Shown: positions 57,755 through 64,000 of the stretch, piece by piece | How the letters are laid out: the number at the start of each line of letters is the position of its first letter | Position numbering within the stretch: position 1 is the stretch's first letter | Source of the DNA: Streptomyces sp. NBC_00377 | GTDB taxonomy: Bacteria; Actinomycetota; Actinomycetes; Streptomycetales; Streptomycetaceae | Assembly: GCF_036075115.1 (NCBI RefSeq) | Contig: NZ_CP107958.1 | Location: 5,146,001 to 5,210,000, forward strand | Direction of reading: 5' to 3' | Length of the DNA: 64,000 nt | Made by a program: the position numbers and the translations under genes | Notes under the pieces: model-generated | What the model was told of the DNA's origin: nothing | The model's database searches: none | Seen by the model: only the letters and a program-made list of their open reading frames with translations

Positions 57755-59265
57755 CGGACGGGGCGGGCAGGGACGGGGCGGGCAGGGACGACGGGCAGAT
57801 GCTGTTCGTCGGGGGCGCCTGGGTGGAGCCGGACGAGGGGCACTACGAGGTCGTCGACCCGGCGACCGAGGGGACCGTCGGCCGGGCGCCCGAGGCCTCC
57901 CGGGATCAGGTGCGAGCGGCCTGCGCGGCGGCCCGGGAAGCCTTCGGTCCCTGGTCGCGCACCCCACCGGAGGAACGGGCGGCGATTCTCGGCCGGGCGG
58001 CCGACATCATGCGCGCCCGGTTGCTGCCGTACGCCGAACTCGCCCAGGCGGAGACCGGCGCCACGACCGGGACCGCGCGCGGGATGCAGGTCGGGGTGGG
58101 CGTGGCACGCTTCCGGCGCTACGCGCGCGTGGAGCCCGCCGAGTGGCCGATCGCACCGCAGGTCAACGAGGCCGCTGGAGGCGCCTCCCACGCCCTCCGG
58201 GCCATGGGGGCGGGCGGGGCGGGGGTGATGGGCGCGGTCGCCGTACGGCAGCCGGTCGGGGTCGTCACCTGCGTCACCTCCTACAACAACCCGTGGGCGA
58301 ACCCGGCCGGAAAGGTCGCCCCCGCCCTCGCCATGGGCAACACCGTGGTCGTCAAACCCGCCCCGCAGGACCCCCTGTCCGTCTACCGGATGGCCGAGGC
58401 GCTGGAGGCGGCCGGCGTGCCGCGCGGGGTGGTGAACGTCGTCTCCGGCCGCGCGGTCGGGATCGGCGAGACGGCGGTGTCGTCGCCGGACGTCGACATG
58501 GTGAGCTTCACCGGCTCGACGGCCGTCGGACAGCGCATCGCCGAGGTGTGCGGCCGGGACATGCGGCGCCAGCTGATGGAGCTGGGCGGCAAGGGAGCGG
58601 CTGTCGTCCTCGACGACGCGGATCTCGCCTCGGCGGTGGCCGGGATCGGCACCACCTTCTCCTTCTACAGCGGTCAGATCTGCACGGCCCCCACGCGGGT
58701 GCTGGCGCAGCGCGGGGTGTACGACCGGCTGGTCGAGCAACTGGCCGCCTATGCCCGCCGGTTGAAGGTGGGCGACCCACGGGAGCCGGACACGGTGGTG
58801 GGCCCGGTGATCTCGTCCGCCCACCGGGACCGGGTGGAGTCGTACGTCGAACTCGGCCGCAAGGAAGGCGCGGTGATCGTCACCGGCGGTGAACGCCCGC
58901 CTCTGGAGCGCGGTTTCTACGTCGCTCCCACGCTCCTCGCCGACTGCACGAACGACATGCGGGTGGCACGGGAGGAGATCTTCGGCCCGGTGGTGACGGT
59001 CGTCCCCTTCGACGAGGAGGAAGAGGGGATCGCCCTCGCCAACGACAGCGACTACGGCCTGATCGACTACGTGTGGTCCCGGGACGTGGCGAAGGCGTTC
59101 CGGGTGGCGCGGCGGCTGCGGGCGGGCGGTGTCGGGATCAACACCGTCGGCCGCAACATGGAGGCGCCGTTCGGCGGGTTCAAGAAGAGCGGCGTGGGCC
59201 GGGACGTGGGCTCGTACGCGCTGCACGCCTACAGCGAGGTGCAGGCGATCGTCTGGCCGGGGTGA
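57751..59265 (+). CDS. Aldehyde dehydrogenase family protein
   Basis: A 504-residue NAD(P)-dependent aldehyde dehydrogenase: VTCVTSYNNPWANPAGKVAP (about 172-191), VVVKPAPQDPLSVYRMAEAL, FTGSTAVGQRIAEV (about 252-265), catalytic Glu in LELGGKGAAVVL-like MELGGKG (about 275-281), catalytic Cys in YSGQICTAPTR (about 308-318) and EIFGPVVTVVPFDEEEEG. GTG 57751 overlaps the deacylase stop (GTGA). It would oxidise an aldehyde produced in the same short pathway. Its tail (APFGGFKKSGVGRDVGSYAL) is typical. Confidence 0.92.
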   Translation: MTDGAGRDGAGRDDGQMLFVGGAWVEPDEGHYEVVDPATEGTVGRAPEASRDQVRAACAAAREAFGPWSRTPPEERAAILGRAADIMRARLLPYAELAQAETGATTGTARGMQVGVGVARFRRYARVEPAEWPIAPQVNEAAGGASHALRAMGAGGAGVMGAVAVRQPVGVVTCVTSYNNPWANPAGKVAPALAMGNTVVVKPAPQDPLSVYRMAEALEAAGVPRGVVNVVSGRAVGIGETAVSSPDVDMVSFTGSTAVGQRIAEVCGRDMRRQLMELGGKGAAVVLDDADLASAVAGIGTTFSFYSGQICTAPTRVLAQRGVYDRLVEQLAAYARRLKVGDPREPDTVVGPVISSAHRDRVESYVELGRKEGAVIVTGGERPPLERGFYVAPTLLADCTNDMRVAREEIFGPVVTVVPFDEEEEGIALANDSDYGLIDYVWSRDVAKAFRVARRLRAGGVGINTVGRNMEAPFGGFKKSGVGRDVGSYALHAYSEVQAIVWPG

Positions 59266-59285
59266 AGTGCCCTCGGGCACCACGG

Positions 59286-59312
59286 GCACTGTCCCCGGCG
59301 TGCAGACAGTGC
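59286..59312 (+). terminator. Hairpin after the aldehyde dehydrogenase operon
   Basis: GCACTGTC / GACAGTGC arms around an 11-base loop, within 50 bp of the stop. Further GGGCAC-type repeats around it could extend the stem. Confidence 0.45.
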
Positions 59313-59445
59313 GGTGCCCGCGGCCCAAAACCGGCCGCGCGACCTTCGATCGGCCCGGACTGCCCGTAGCGTCCCGGCGCGGGGAGACAGGGACACCGGT
59401 TCCGTCGACCCGCGAAAGACATCCGGAAACGTATCGGAGACCCAC

Positions 59446-59997
59446 TTGAAGCTCGCCAAGCGTCTCGTCCTCACCACTACGGCCCTCGCCACCGCGACCG
59501 TCGGCACCCTCCTGAGCACGACTGCCGGCCATGCCGCGCCCGCCCCGTCGGCCACCACCCGCGTCGACGCGCCCCCCGCCCTCAAGGTGCCCGAGGGCAA
59601 CCGCCTCACCGGCGTCTTCGACGCCCGGGGCGTCCAGACCTACGCCTGCACCGACGGCGCCTGGAAGCTCCTGGAGCCCGCCGCCACCCTGTCGTACGGC
59701 AGAGACCGGGCCCACCGCCCCGTCGCCCTGCACTCCCGCGGCCCGGTCTGGGTCTCCACGGTGGACGGCAGCGCGGTCAACGCCGCCGCGCTCGTCACCT
59801 CTCCCCGGACCGGCACCATCCCCGAGCTGCTCCTGAAGACCACCGCCACGCGCGGCGCCGGAGTCTTCGCGGACGTCTCCTACATCCAGCGCCTGAACAC
59901 CTCGGGCGGCGTCGCGCCCACCACCGCCTGCACCGGCACCGACCAGGTGAGCGTCCCGTACTCGGCGACCTACGTGTTCTACAAGCCCGCCAAGTGA
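59446..59997 (+). CDS. Secreted DUF3455-family protein
   Basis: A 183-residue secreted protein. A Sec signal (KLAKRLVLTTTALATATVGT, cleavage after GHA/AP) is followed by a DUF3455 domain: LTGVFDARGVQTYACTDGAW, VALHSRGPVWVSTVDGSAVN, IPELLLKTTATRGAGVFADV, YIQRLNTSGGVAPTTACTG and the terminal YSATYVFYKP. The two cysteines probably form a disulfide. Function of the family is unknown; it is found in bacteria and fungi. TTG 59446 is chosen because GGAG lies 7 bases upstream and the signal peptide starts there. Confidence 0.83.
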   Translation: MKLAKRLVLTTTALATATVGTLLSTTAGHAAPAPSATTRVDAPPALKVPEGNRLTGVFDARGVQTYACTDGAWKLLEPAATLSYGRDRAHRPVALHSRGPVWVSTVDGSAVNAAALVTSPRTGTIPELLLKTTATRGAGVFADVSYIQRLNTSGGVAPTTACTGTDQVSVPYSATYVFYKPAK

Positions 59998-60021
59998 GCG
60001 GAGCCGGGCGGTAGGCGCCAC

Positions 60022-60053
60022 GGCGGCCCCCGGGCGATCCCCGAGGGGCCGCC
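60022..60053. terminator. Bidirectional hairpin terminator
   Basis: GGCGGCCCC / GGGGCCGCC arms with a 14-base loop, between the convergent DUF3455 and nitroreductase-family genes. Confidence 0.7.
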
Positions 60054-60078
60054 GCGGTCGGGTGTGGCGGGCGGGGCG

Positions 60079-60489
60079 TCAGCCGGTCAGATCCACCCGC
60101 ACCGTGAGCAGTCCCGTCCCCAGTGCCCGTACGGCCGCGCTGTTGCCCCGGGGCAGGGTACGCAGCCGGGCGACCGGGTCGTCGTCGGGCATCAGATGGG
60201 CCGTACCGGTGTGCCACCGCCCGCCGAGCCGCACCCGCACCCTCGGATCGGCCTGGATGTTGCGGACGTACTGGGACCGCAGCCCGAACTCCGAGACCAG
60301 CCAGAACGTGTCGCCGACCCGGCGGCCGCCCAGCGGGGTGCGCCGGGGCAGGCCGGAGACACGGCCGGTGGTCTCCAGGAGCGTGTGGAAGGGCAGACGG
60401 CGCATGAGCGGGTTGGCGACATACCGCTGCAAGGCGGTCGTCGCGCGGAATCGGACGTCGGCGGGGCGGGACTCGGCGGGGCGGGACAT
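60079..60489 (-). CDS. Nitroreductase/deazaflavin-dependent reductase family protein (DUF385)
   Basis: A 136-residue split-barrel protein: LLETTGRVSGLPRRTPLGGR (about 38-57), FWLVSEFGLRSQYVRNIQAD (about 62-81), PRVRVRLGGRWHTGTAHLMP. It is of the same DUF385/Ddn type as the protein at 34208 and probably uses F420H2 or flavin. ATG 60489 follows AAGGAG at 11 bases; a GTG at 60501 overlaps that site and is less likely. No operator copy precedes it. It is divergent from an endonuclease/phosphatase-family gene. Confidence 0.82.
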   Translation of the reverse strand: MSRPAESRPADVRFRATTALQRYVANPLMRRLPFHTLLETTGRVSGLPRRTPLGGRRVGDTFWLVSEFGLRSQYVRNIQADPRVRVRLGGRWHTGTAHLMPDDDPVARLRTLPRGNSAAVRALGTGLLTVRVDLTG

Positions 60490-60572
60490 CGTCCGCAACA
60501 CTCCTTCACACCAGGCGCTGTTGCTTCAATGGTCCCCGACGTCCCGGGCGGGACGAGAGCGGGTGGCTGCAC

Positions 60573-61415
60573 GTGCGAGTGGTGACCTGGAACCTGTGGT
60601 GGCGGTTCGGCCCCTGGCGGCAACGCCAGAAGGCCGTCCTGGCCGTGCTGCGCGAGCTGGAGCCCGACGTGGTCGGTCTCCAGGAGGTGTGGGCGGCCGA
60701 CGGCGAGAACCTCGCCGAGTGGCTCGCCGGCGAACTGGGGCTGCACTGCGCATGGGCCCCCTCCGCGGCCCCCGAACGCTGGCGCAAACGCATCGCGGAC
60801 CCCGACGCCGGCTCGGTCGACATAGGCAACGCGGTACTGAGCCGCTGGCCGGTGGTGGAGCGGGAGGCGCTGACGCTGCCCGCGCCGCCCGAGCTGGCCG
60901 ACGGCCGCGCGGCCCTCTACGCCCGAGTGGCCGCGCCCGCCTTCGACATCCCCTTCTTCACCGCGCACCTCACCTCGGCCCCGCATGCCTCGGCCGTGCG
61001 TCGCGCCCAGGTCACCGCCCTCGCGGAACTGGTCGCCCGGCACAGCGGGGGCACGCCCTTCCCGCCCGTCGTCACCGGTGACTTCAACGCCCGCCCGGAC
61101 TCCGACGAGATCCGCCTCCTCGGCGGGACGAGGACCGCGCCGGCCGTTCCCGGCCTGGTCCTCCACGACGCCTGGGACTACGCCGACCCGACCGCCCCCG
61201 CGGCCACCTGGACGCCGGAGAACCCGTACGCGGCCCGCGTGCTGGAGCCCGCCGCCCGTATCGACCACATCCACGTGGGCCCACCCGGCCCGATCGGCGA
61301 GGGCCACGTCCGGCAGATCCGCCGGGCGGGCCACGGCCCGGTGGACGGAGTGTGGCCCTCGGACCACGCGGCGGTGGTCGCGGACCTGGCGGAGGAGGAG
61401 ACGGCGATCATCTAA
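60573..61415 (+). CDS. Endonuclease/exonuclease/phosphatase family protein
   Basis: A 280-residue EEP-fold hydrolase: MRVVTWNLWWRF (Asn7-type metal region), VVGLQEVWAADGE (catalytic Glu about 38), FFTAHLTSAPHASAVRRAQV, PVVTGDFNARPDSDEIRLLG (metal Asp/Asn about 169-171), RIDHIHVGP and the final WPSDHAAVVADL with the catalytic Asp-His. Members hydrolyse phosphodiesters in DNA, RNA or lipids; the exact substrate is unknown. No signal peptide. The 3' end overlaps the convergent SnoaL-like gene by 4 bases. Confidence 0.88.
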   Translation: MRVVTWNLWWRFGPWRQRQKAVLAVLRELEPDVVGLQEVWAADGENLAEWLAGELGLHCAWAPSAAPERWRKRIADPDAGSVDIGNAVLSRWPVVEREALTLPAPPELADGRAALYARVAAPAFDIPFFTAHLTSAPHASAVRRAQVTALAELVARHSGGTPFPPVVTGDFNARPDSDEIRLLGGTRTAPAVPGLVLHDAWDYADPTAPAATWTPENPYAARVLEPAARIDHIHVGPPGPIGEGHVRQIRRAGHGPVDGVWPSDHAAVVADLAEEETAII

Positions 61416-61894
61416 CCCGTCCGGTCCGCACCGCTGCCTGTCTCCGCGTCCGCATCCGCATCGAACGCCCGGGCGACGGCGAGGCTGTCCTCGTACACGT
61501 GGTGCCGGGTGACGAGGCCGCCCTCGATCGTGAGGTGCAGCGCGAACCGGGCACGATAGGCCCGCCCGGTGGAGCGGGCGGTCTGGCGGATCTCGCCGAG
61601 CACGACCGCGTCGTCGCCGTCGACGAGGATCCGCTCGATCTCGGTGGCCGCCTGCCCGGGCACGTGGTGCTCGGCGAGCTCGCGGTAGTGGGCGGCGGCG
61701 TCGGCACGGGTGACCCGGTGACGGATCCACGGCGTGGCACTCCCCGCCCGCCCGTGCTCGGCGTCCGGCCAGTCCAGCTTCCAGTCGCTCCGCTCGGCGT
61801 ACAGCTCCGCGATGCGCACGGGGTCCCCTTTGCCGATCCGGCGCAGCAGTTCCCGGACCACGGCGCGGGGAGTCGCGGGCGTGGCTGAGGACAT
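61412..61894 (-). CDS. SnoaL-like / nuclear transport factor 2 family protein
   Basis: A 160-residue small alpha+beta-barrel protein: TPRAVVRELLRRIGKGDPVR (about 7-26), IAELYAERSDWKLDWPD (about 27-43), ATEIERILVDGDDAVVLGEI and ALHLTIEGGLVTRHHVYEDS (about 121-140). The fold occurs in ketosteroid isomerase-like and polyketide-cyclase-like enzymes and in proteins with no known activity. ATG 61894 is used; upstream frame is open but lacks a binding site. Confidence 0.8.
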   Translation of the reverse strand: MSSATPATPRAVVRELLRRIGKGDPVRIAELYAERSDWKLDWPDAEHGRAGSATPWIRHRVTRADAAAHYRELAEHHVPGQAATEIERILVDGDDAVVLGEIRQTARSTGRAYRARFALHLTIEGGLVTRHHVYEDSLAVARAFDADADAETGSGADRTG

Positions 61895-62157
61895 GGCGGA
61901 TCCCTCCGTTCGGGAGGCCGCGTCCCGCTGACGCGACGAGGCCGCCATTGTCAGCGGCGGCGGCACCACCGCGCGATTACCTCCCGGGTAACCACCTTTC
62001 ACACAAGGGGAGTTGGATGTTCCGCCCGCTGACGGCCGACGGTGCCGGATCATGGCAATGGCAGGCGGCGAGGACTGCCGGGTTAAAGCAGTGGCATCGG
62101 TGGTGCGGAGCGGTGAGGATCTTCGTACCGACCGCCGGACCACGAAGGAGCCCACCC

Positions 62158-62916
62158 ATGAGATCCATGAGACAGCACCGCGCCGCCCTGCTCGTCGCGG
62201 TCACCGCCCTTACCCCGGCGCTTCTCTTCACCACCCCGGCTTTCGCCGCCGGCGCGACGGCGGCAACGGTCGCGGGGACGACCGCGACGGCGTCGGCGGC
62301 GACCGATACGCCGGTGGACGACATGTCCGAGGAGGACCTCCGTGTCGCGATCGCCCGCATCCTGGCGGACGTGGACTCCGGCAAGCGTGTCGTCCGTGAG
62401 GCCAACGCGGCCCTCGACGGCACGGTGGACGACATGCGCACCTTCCTGAAGACCGGCTACCGCCTGGCCCAGGCCGAGGACGACCGGGTCGCCATCGTCC
62501 GCATCCTGGCGGACAAGAACTCCGGCAAGGGTGTGGTCCGCGAGGCCAACAAGGCCCTGGACATCGGCACTCCGGAGGCCCTGCGCGCCTTCCTGGAGAC
62601 CGGGTTCCGCCTCGCCCGCGCCGAGGACGACCGGGTCGCCATCTTCCGCATCCTGGCGGACAAGAACTCCGGCAAGGGTGTGGTCCGCGAGGCCAACAAG
62701 GCCCTCGACATCGGCACTCCGGAGGCCCTGCGCGCCTTCCTGGAGACCGGGTTCCGCCTCGCCCGCGCCGAGGACGACCGGGTCGCCATCGCCCGCATCC
62801 TGGCCAACCCGAAGATCAGCGCCGCCCTCCGCGCGGCCGCCGAGAAGGCCATCGACGGGACACCGGAGGAACTGCGGTACTTCCTGGAGGTCGGCCAGTA
62901 CGAGGTCGGCCGCTAG
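62158..62916 (+). CDS. Secreted ALF-repeat protein
   Basis: A 252-residue secreted protein. Signal peptide MRSMRQHRAALLVAVTALTP... with cleavage near AFA/AG. The mature part is built of four units of about 49 residues (DDRVAI-RILADKNSGKGVVR ... TPEALRAFLETGFRLARAE), the ALF short-repeat type (PF03752). Units 2 and 3 are nearly identical; units 1 and 4 are diverged. Streptomyces encode many ALF proteins outside the cell; their function is unknown. ATG 62158 follows AAGGAG at 7 bases. Confidence 0.85.
   Translation: MRSMRQHRAALLVAVTALTPALLFTTPAFAAGATAATVAGTTATASAATDTPVDDMSEEDLRVAIARILADVDSGKRVVREANAALDGTVDDMRTFLKTGYRLAQAEDDRVAIVRILADKNSGKGVVREANKALDIGTPEALRAFLETGFRLARAEDDRVAIFRILADKNSGKGVVREANKALDIGTPEALRAFLETGFRLARAEDDRVAIARILANPKISAALRAAAEKAIDGTPEELRYFLEVGQYEVGR
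62481..62774 (+). repeat. 147-bp tandem repeat units within the ALF-repeat gene
   Basis: Units beginning CGACCGGGTC at 62481 and 62628 are almost identical over 147 bp, with a third, diverging unit starting at 62775. The period equals 49 codons, so copy-number change would keep the frame. Confidence 0.85.
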
Positions 62917-62957
62917 ACCGCCGACGGAAGCCGGTCACCCCGGGCGGGCACCGAGCG

Positions 62958-63884
62958 TCACCGGGTGAACGGGGCCCGGTCGCGCGCGGACCCGCCACCG
63001 TCACCCTCGACGGCGGTTCGCCCCAGGGCGTTCACCCAGGCGGCCCGTACCCTCTGCCACTCGCGTGCGCAGCCACGCGCGCGGCGGGCGGTGAGGGTCT
63101 GTGGGTGGATCAGGTGCTCGTGGGTCGCCGGGGCTGATCCGTAGACGTAGCAGTAGTGGTTGACGGCGCGTCGGCGGTCCGTGGAGTGCTCGTCCTCGCG
63201 GCCGTCGTCGACGGGGTCGAACATGATCGAGGCCAGCCGCCACGTCCGTGCGGCGGCGAGCAGTCTGCTTTCCCCCTGCGCTCCCTGCCGGAGCAGCATG
63301 AGGGCGGCGAACTGGTCGGCGAAGTCCTCTTCCCTGCCGCCCACCCGGAGATCGAGGGCGTCGATCACGGCGTGCGCGCTCTCGTGGAACAGCGTCTCCA
63401 GCATGACGGCGGACAGGGTGTCGTCGAGGAGACGCTCCCCGGAGTCCCGGTACAGCTCGCGCGTCTCGGTGATTTCGTCGTAACAGATCTCCACCCGGCG
63501 GGTGTCGGGGTCGTAGGCGGACCCTTCCCCGGCGCAGGACCGGACGGACATCACGACCGGCGGGTCCAGCTTCACCAGAGCGGTGACACTCCGCACGGCT
63601 TCCTCCGGCAGCTTGTGCGCGCGGACGAACGCGGCGTCGTCCTTGTCCCGGGCGGACGGACGCTCGTAGTGGACGGTGAAGCTCGCCTCGGACGTTCGCG
63701 GCCCGCCGGGCGCGGCTGTCTGACACGCGGCGGTGAGGGCGGCTGCGACCAGCGTCAGCGCCGCGGCCCGCAGGGCGGTGCGGCCCCGGGCCCTTCTGCC
63801 GATGTTCCCGGCCCCAGCGGTGCGCGTCGGTATCGGCAGCGTCCTCCCCCTCCACGAAGCGGCGCCGACTCGGCTGCGCCGCAA
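62958..63884 (-). CDS. DUF4344-type putative zinc metallopeptidase, probable lipoprotein
   Basis: A 308-residue protein in the longest frame. A hydrophobic segment ALTLVAAALTAACQTAAPGG (about 41-60) carries a lipobox-like LTAAC, so the mature protein is probably membrane-anchored. The metal motif is LFHESAHAVIDALDLR (about 166-181, HExxH), with EDFADQFAALMLLRQG downstream as the third ligand region. Cys residues around CAGEGSAYDPDTRRVEIC may form a disulfide. The TTG 63884 start is weakly supported; a later start closer to the lipobox is likely. Confidence 0.72.
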   Translation of the reverse strand: MRRSRVGAASWRGRTLPIPTRTAGAGNIGRRARGRTALRAAALTLVAAALTAACQTAAPGGPRTSEASFTVHYERPSARDKDDAAFVRAHKLPEEAVRSVTALVKLDPPVVMSVRSCAGEGSAYDPDTRRVEICYDEITETRELYRDSGERLLDDTLSAVMLETLFHESAHAVIDALDLRVGGREEDFADQFAALMLLRQGAQGESRLLAAARTWRLASIMFDPVDDGREDEHSTDRRRAVNHYCYVYGSAPATHEHLIHPQTLTARRARGCAREWQRVRAAWVNALGRTAVEGDGGGSARDRAPFTR

Positions 63885-64000
63885 CCTGATTGCCGTCCGG
63901 CCGAGTATGCCGCGCCGGATCGGCGGCCCGCCGGAATGTCACGGGTCGGCACGAACGGACCTGCCCCGCACATGGATGCGTCGGGGCACGGGAAGTTCCG
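63885..64000. other. Right window edge, no gene assigned
   Basis: The final 116 bases lie upstream of the DUF4344 gene. Nothing else can be supported. Confidence 0.3.

Noticed and set aside
57145..60021. Nearly 960-codon minus-strand frame opposite the deacylase and aldehyde dehydrogenase genes
   Set aside because: The plus-strand genes have complete catalytic motifs; the antisense product is compositionally biased shadow sequence.
1..64000. CRISPR arrays, tRNA or rRNA genes, insertion sequences and prophage genes
   Set aside because: None seen. The only repeats are operator copies and short in-gene repeats, and no transposase or integrase motif appears in any convincing reading frame.

Overview
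The window is chromosomal DNA from a Streptomyces or a very close relative. GC content is very high with strong GC third-position bias, GTG starts are frequent, and genes are often joined by 4-base ATGA or GTGA overlaps. The strongest taxonomic mark is the antibiotic regulatory set afsK, afsS and afsR (37711-48876). One regulator also carries a TTA (bldA-type) codon.

Layout. 1-3008: a sigma/anti-sigma-like pair at the left edge, then a STAS protein and a four-EF-hand protein. 3055-13886: CoA ligase, amidohydrolase, two acyl-CoA dehydrogenases, a HATPase anti-sigma-type protein, a cyclase, and an SDR / acyl-CoA dehydrogenase / zinc alcohol dehydrogenase operon. 13935-19651: two MFS transporters, a GlxA-type regulator and a Tat-exported multicopper oxidase. 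19678-25102: flavin reductase, enoyl-CoA hydratase, ADP-forming CoA ligase and a Tat-exported amine oxidase. 25586-27310: a DUF4157 plus glycosyltransferase-toxin fusion, probably an injection-system cargo protein. 27386-36688: flavin monooxygenase, a DUF35 protein, housekeeping enzymes, two decayed gene fragments, a thiolase-like protein, an acyl-CoA dehydrogenase, LysE and Lrp genes, and the only TetR regulator. 36811-48876: afsK and its neighbour, a catabolic block, then afsS and afsR. 49069-59265: a second amidohydrolase, two luciferase-like oxidoreductases, a bldA-type LuxR regulator, two paralogous low-GC secreted proteins, an SDR, and a D-aminoacylase-like / aldehyde dehydrogenase operon. 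59446-64000: small secreted and housekeeping genes, including an ALF-repeat protein and a DUF4344 metallopeptidase.

The most striking non-coding signal is one 15-bp palindrome, consensus CTGACGGWCCGTCAG. It occurs 15 times, at 4594, 4683, 10616, 20286, 23413, 23437, 28966, 32840, 32913, 43765, 43792, 49034, 53798, 54626 and 54691. Every copy lies just upstream of a gene for CoA-thioester catabolism (ligases, acyl-CoA dehydrogenases, hydratases, thiolase/DUF35 pairs, SDRs, amidohydrolases, luciferase-like oxidoreductases). Several copies overlap recognisable -35 or -10 hexamers, as expected for a repressor operator. The genes therefore look like one dispersed regulon for an unidentified substrate, resembling the actinobacterial steroid or alicyclic acid degradation gene set. 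The TetR protein at 36041-36688 is the best local candidate for the repressor.

Functions are read from protein motifs and family knowledge. No database search was run, and start codons were chosen from ribosome binding sites, overlaps and family length.
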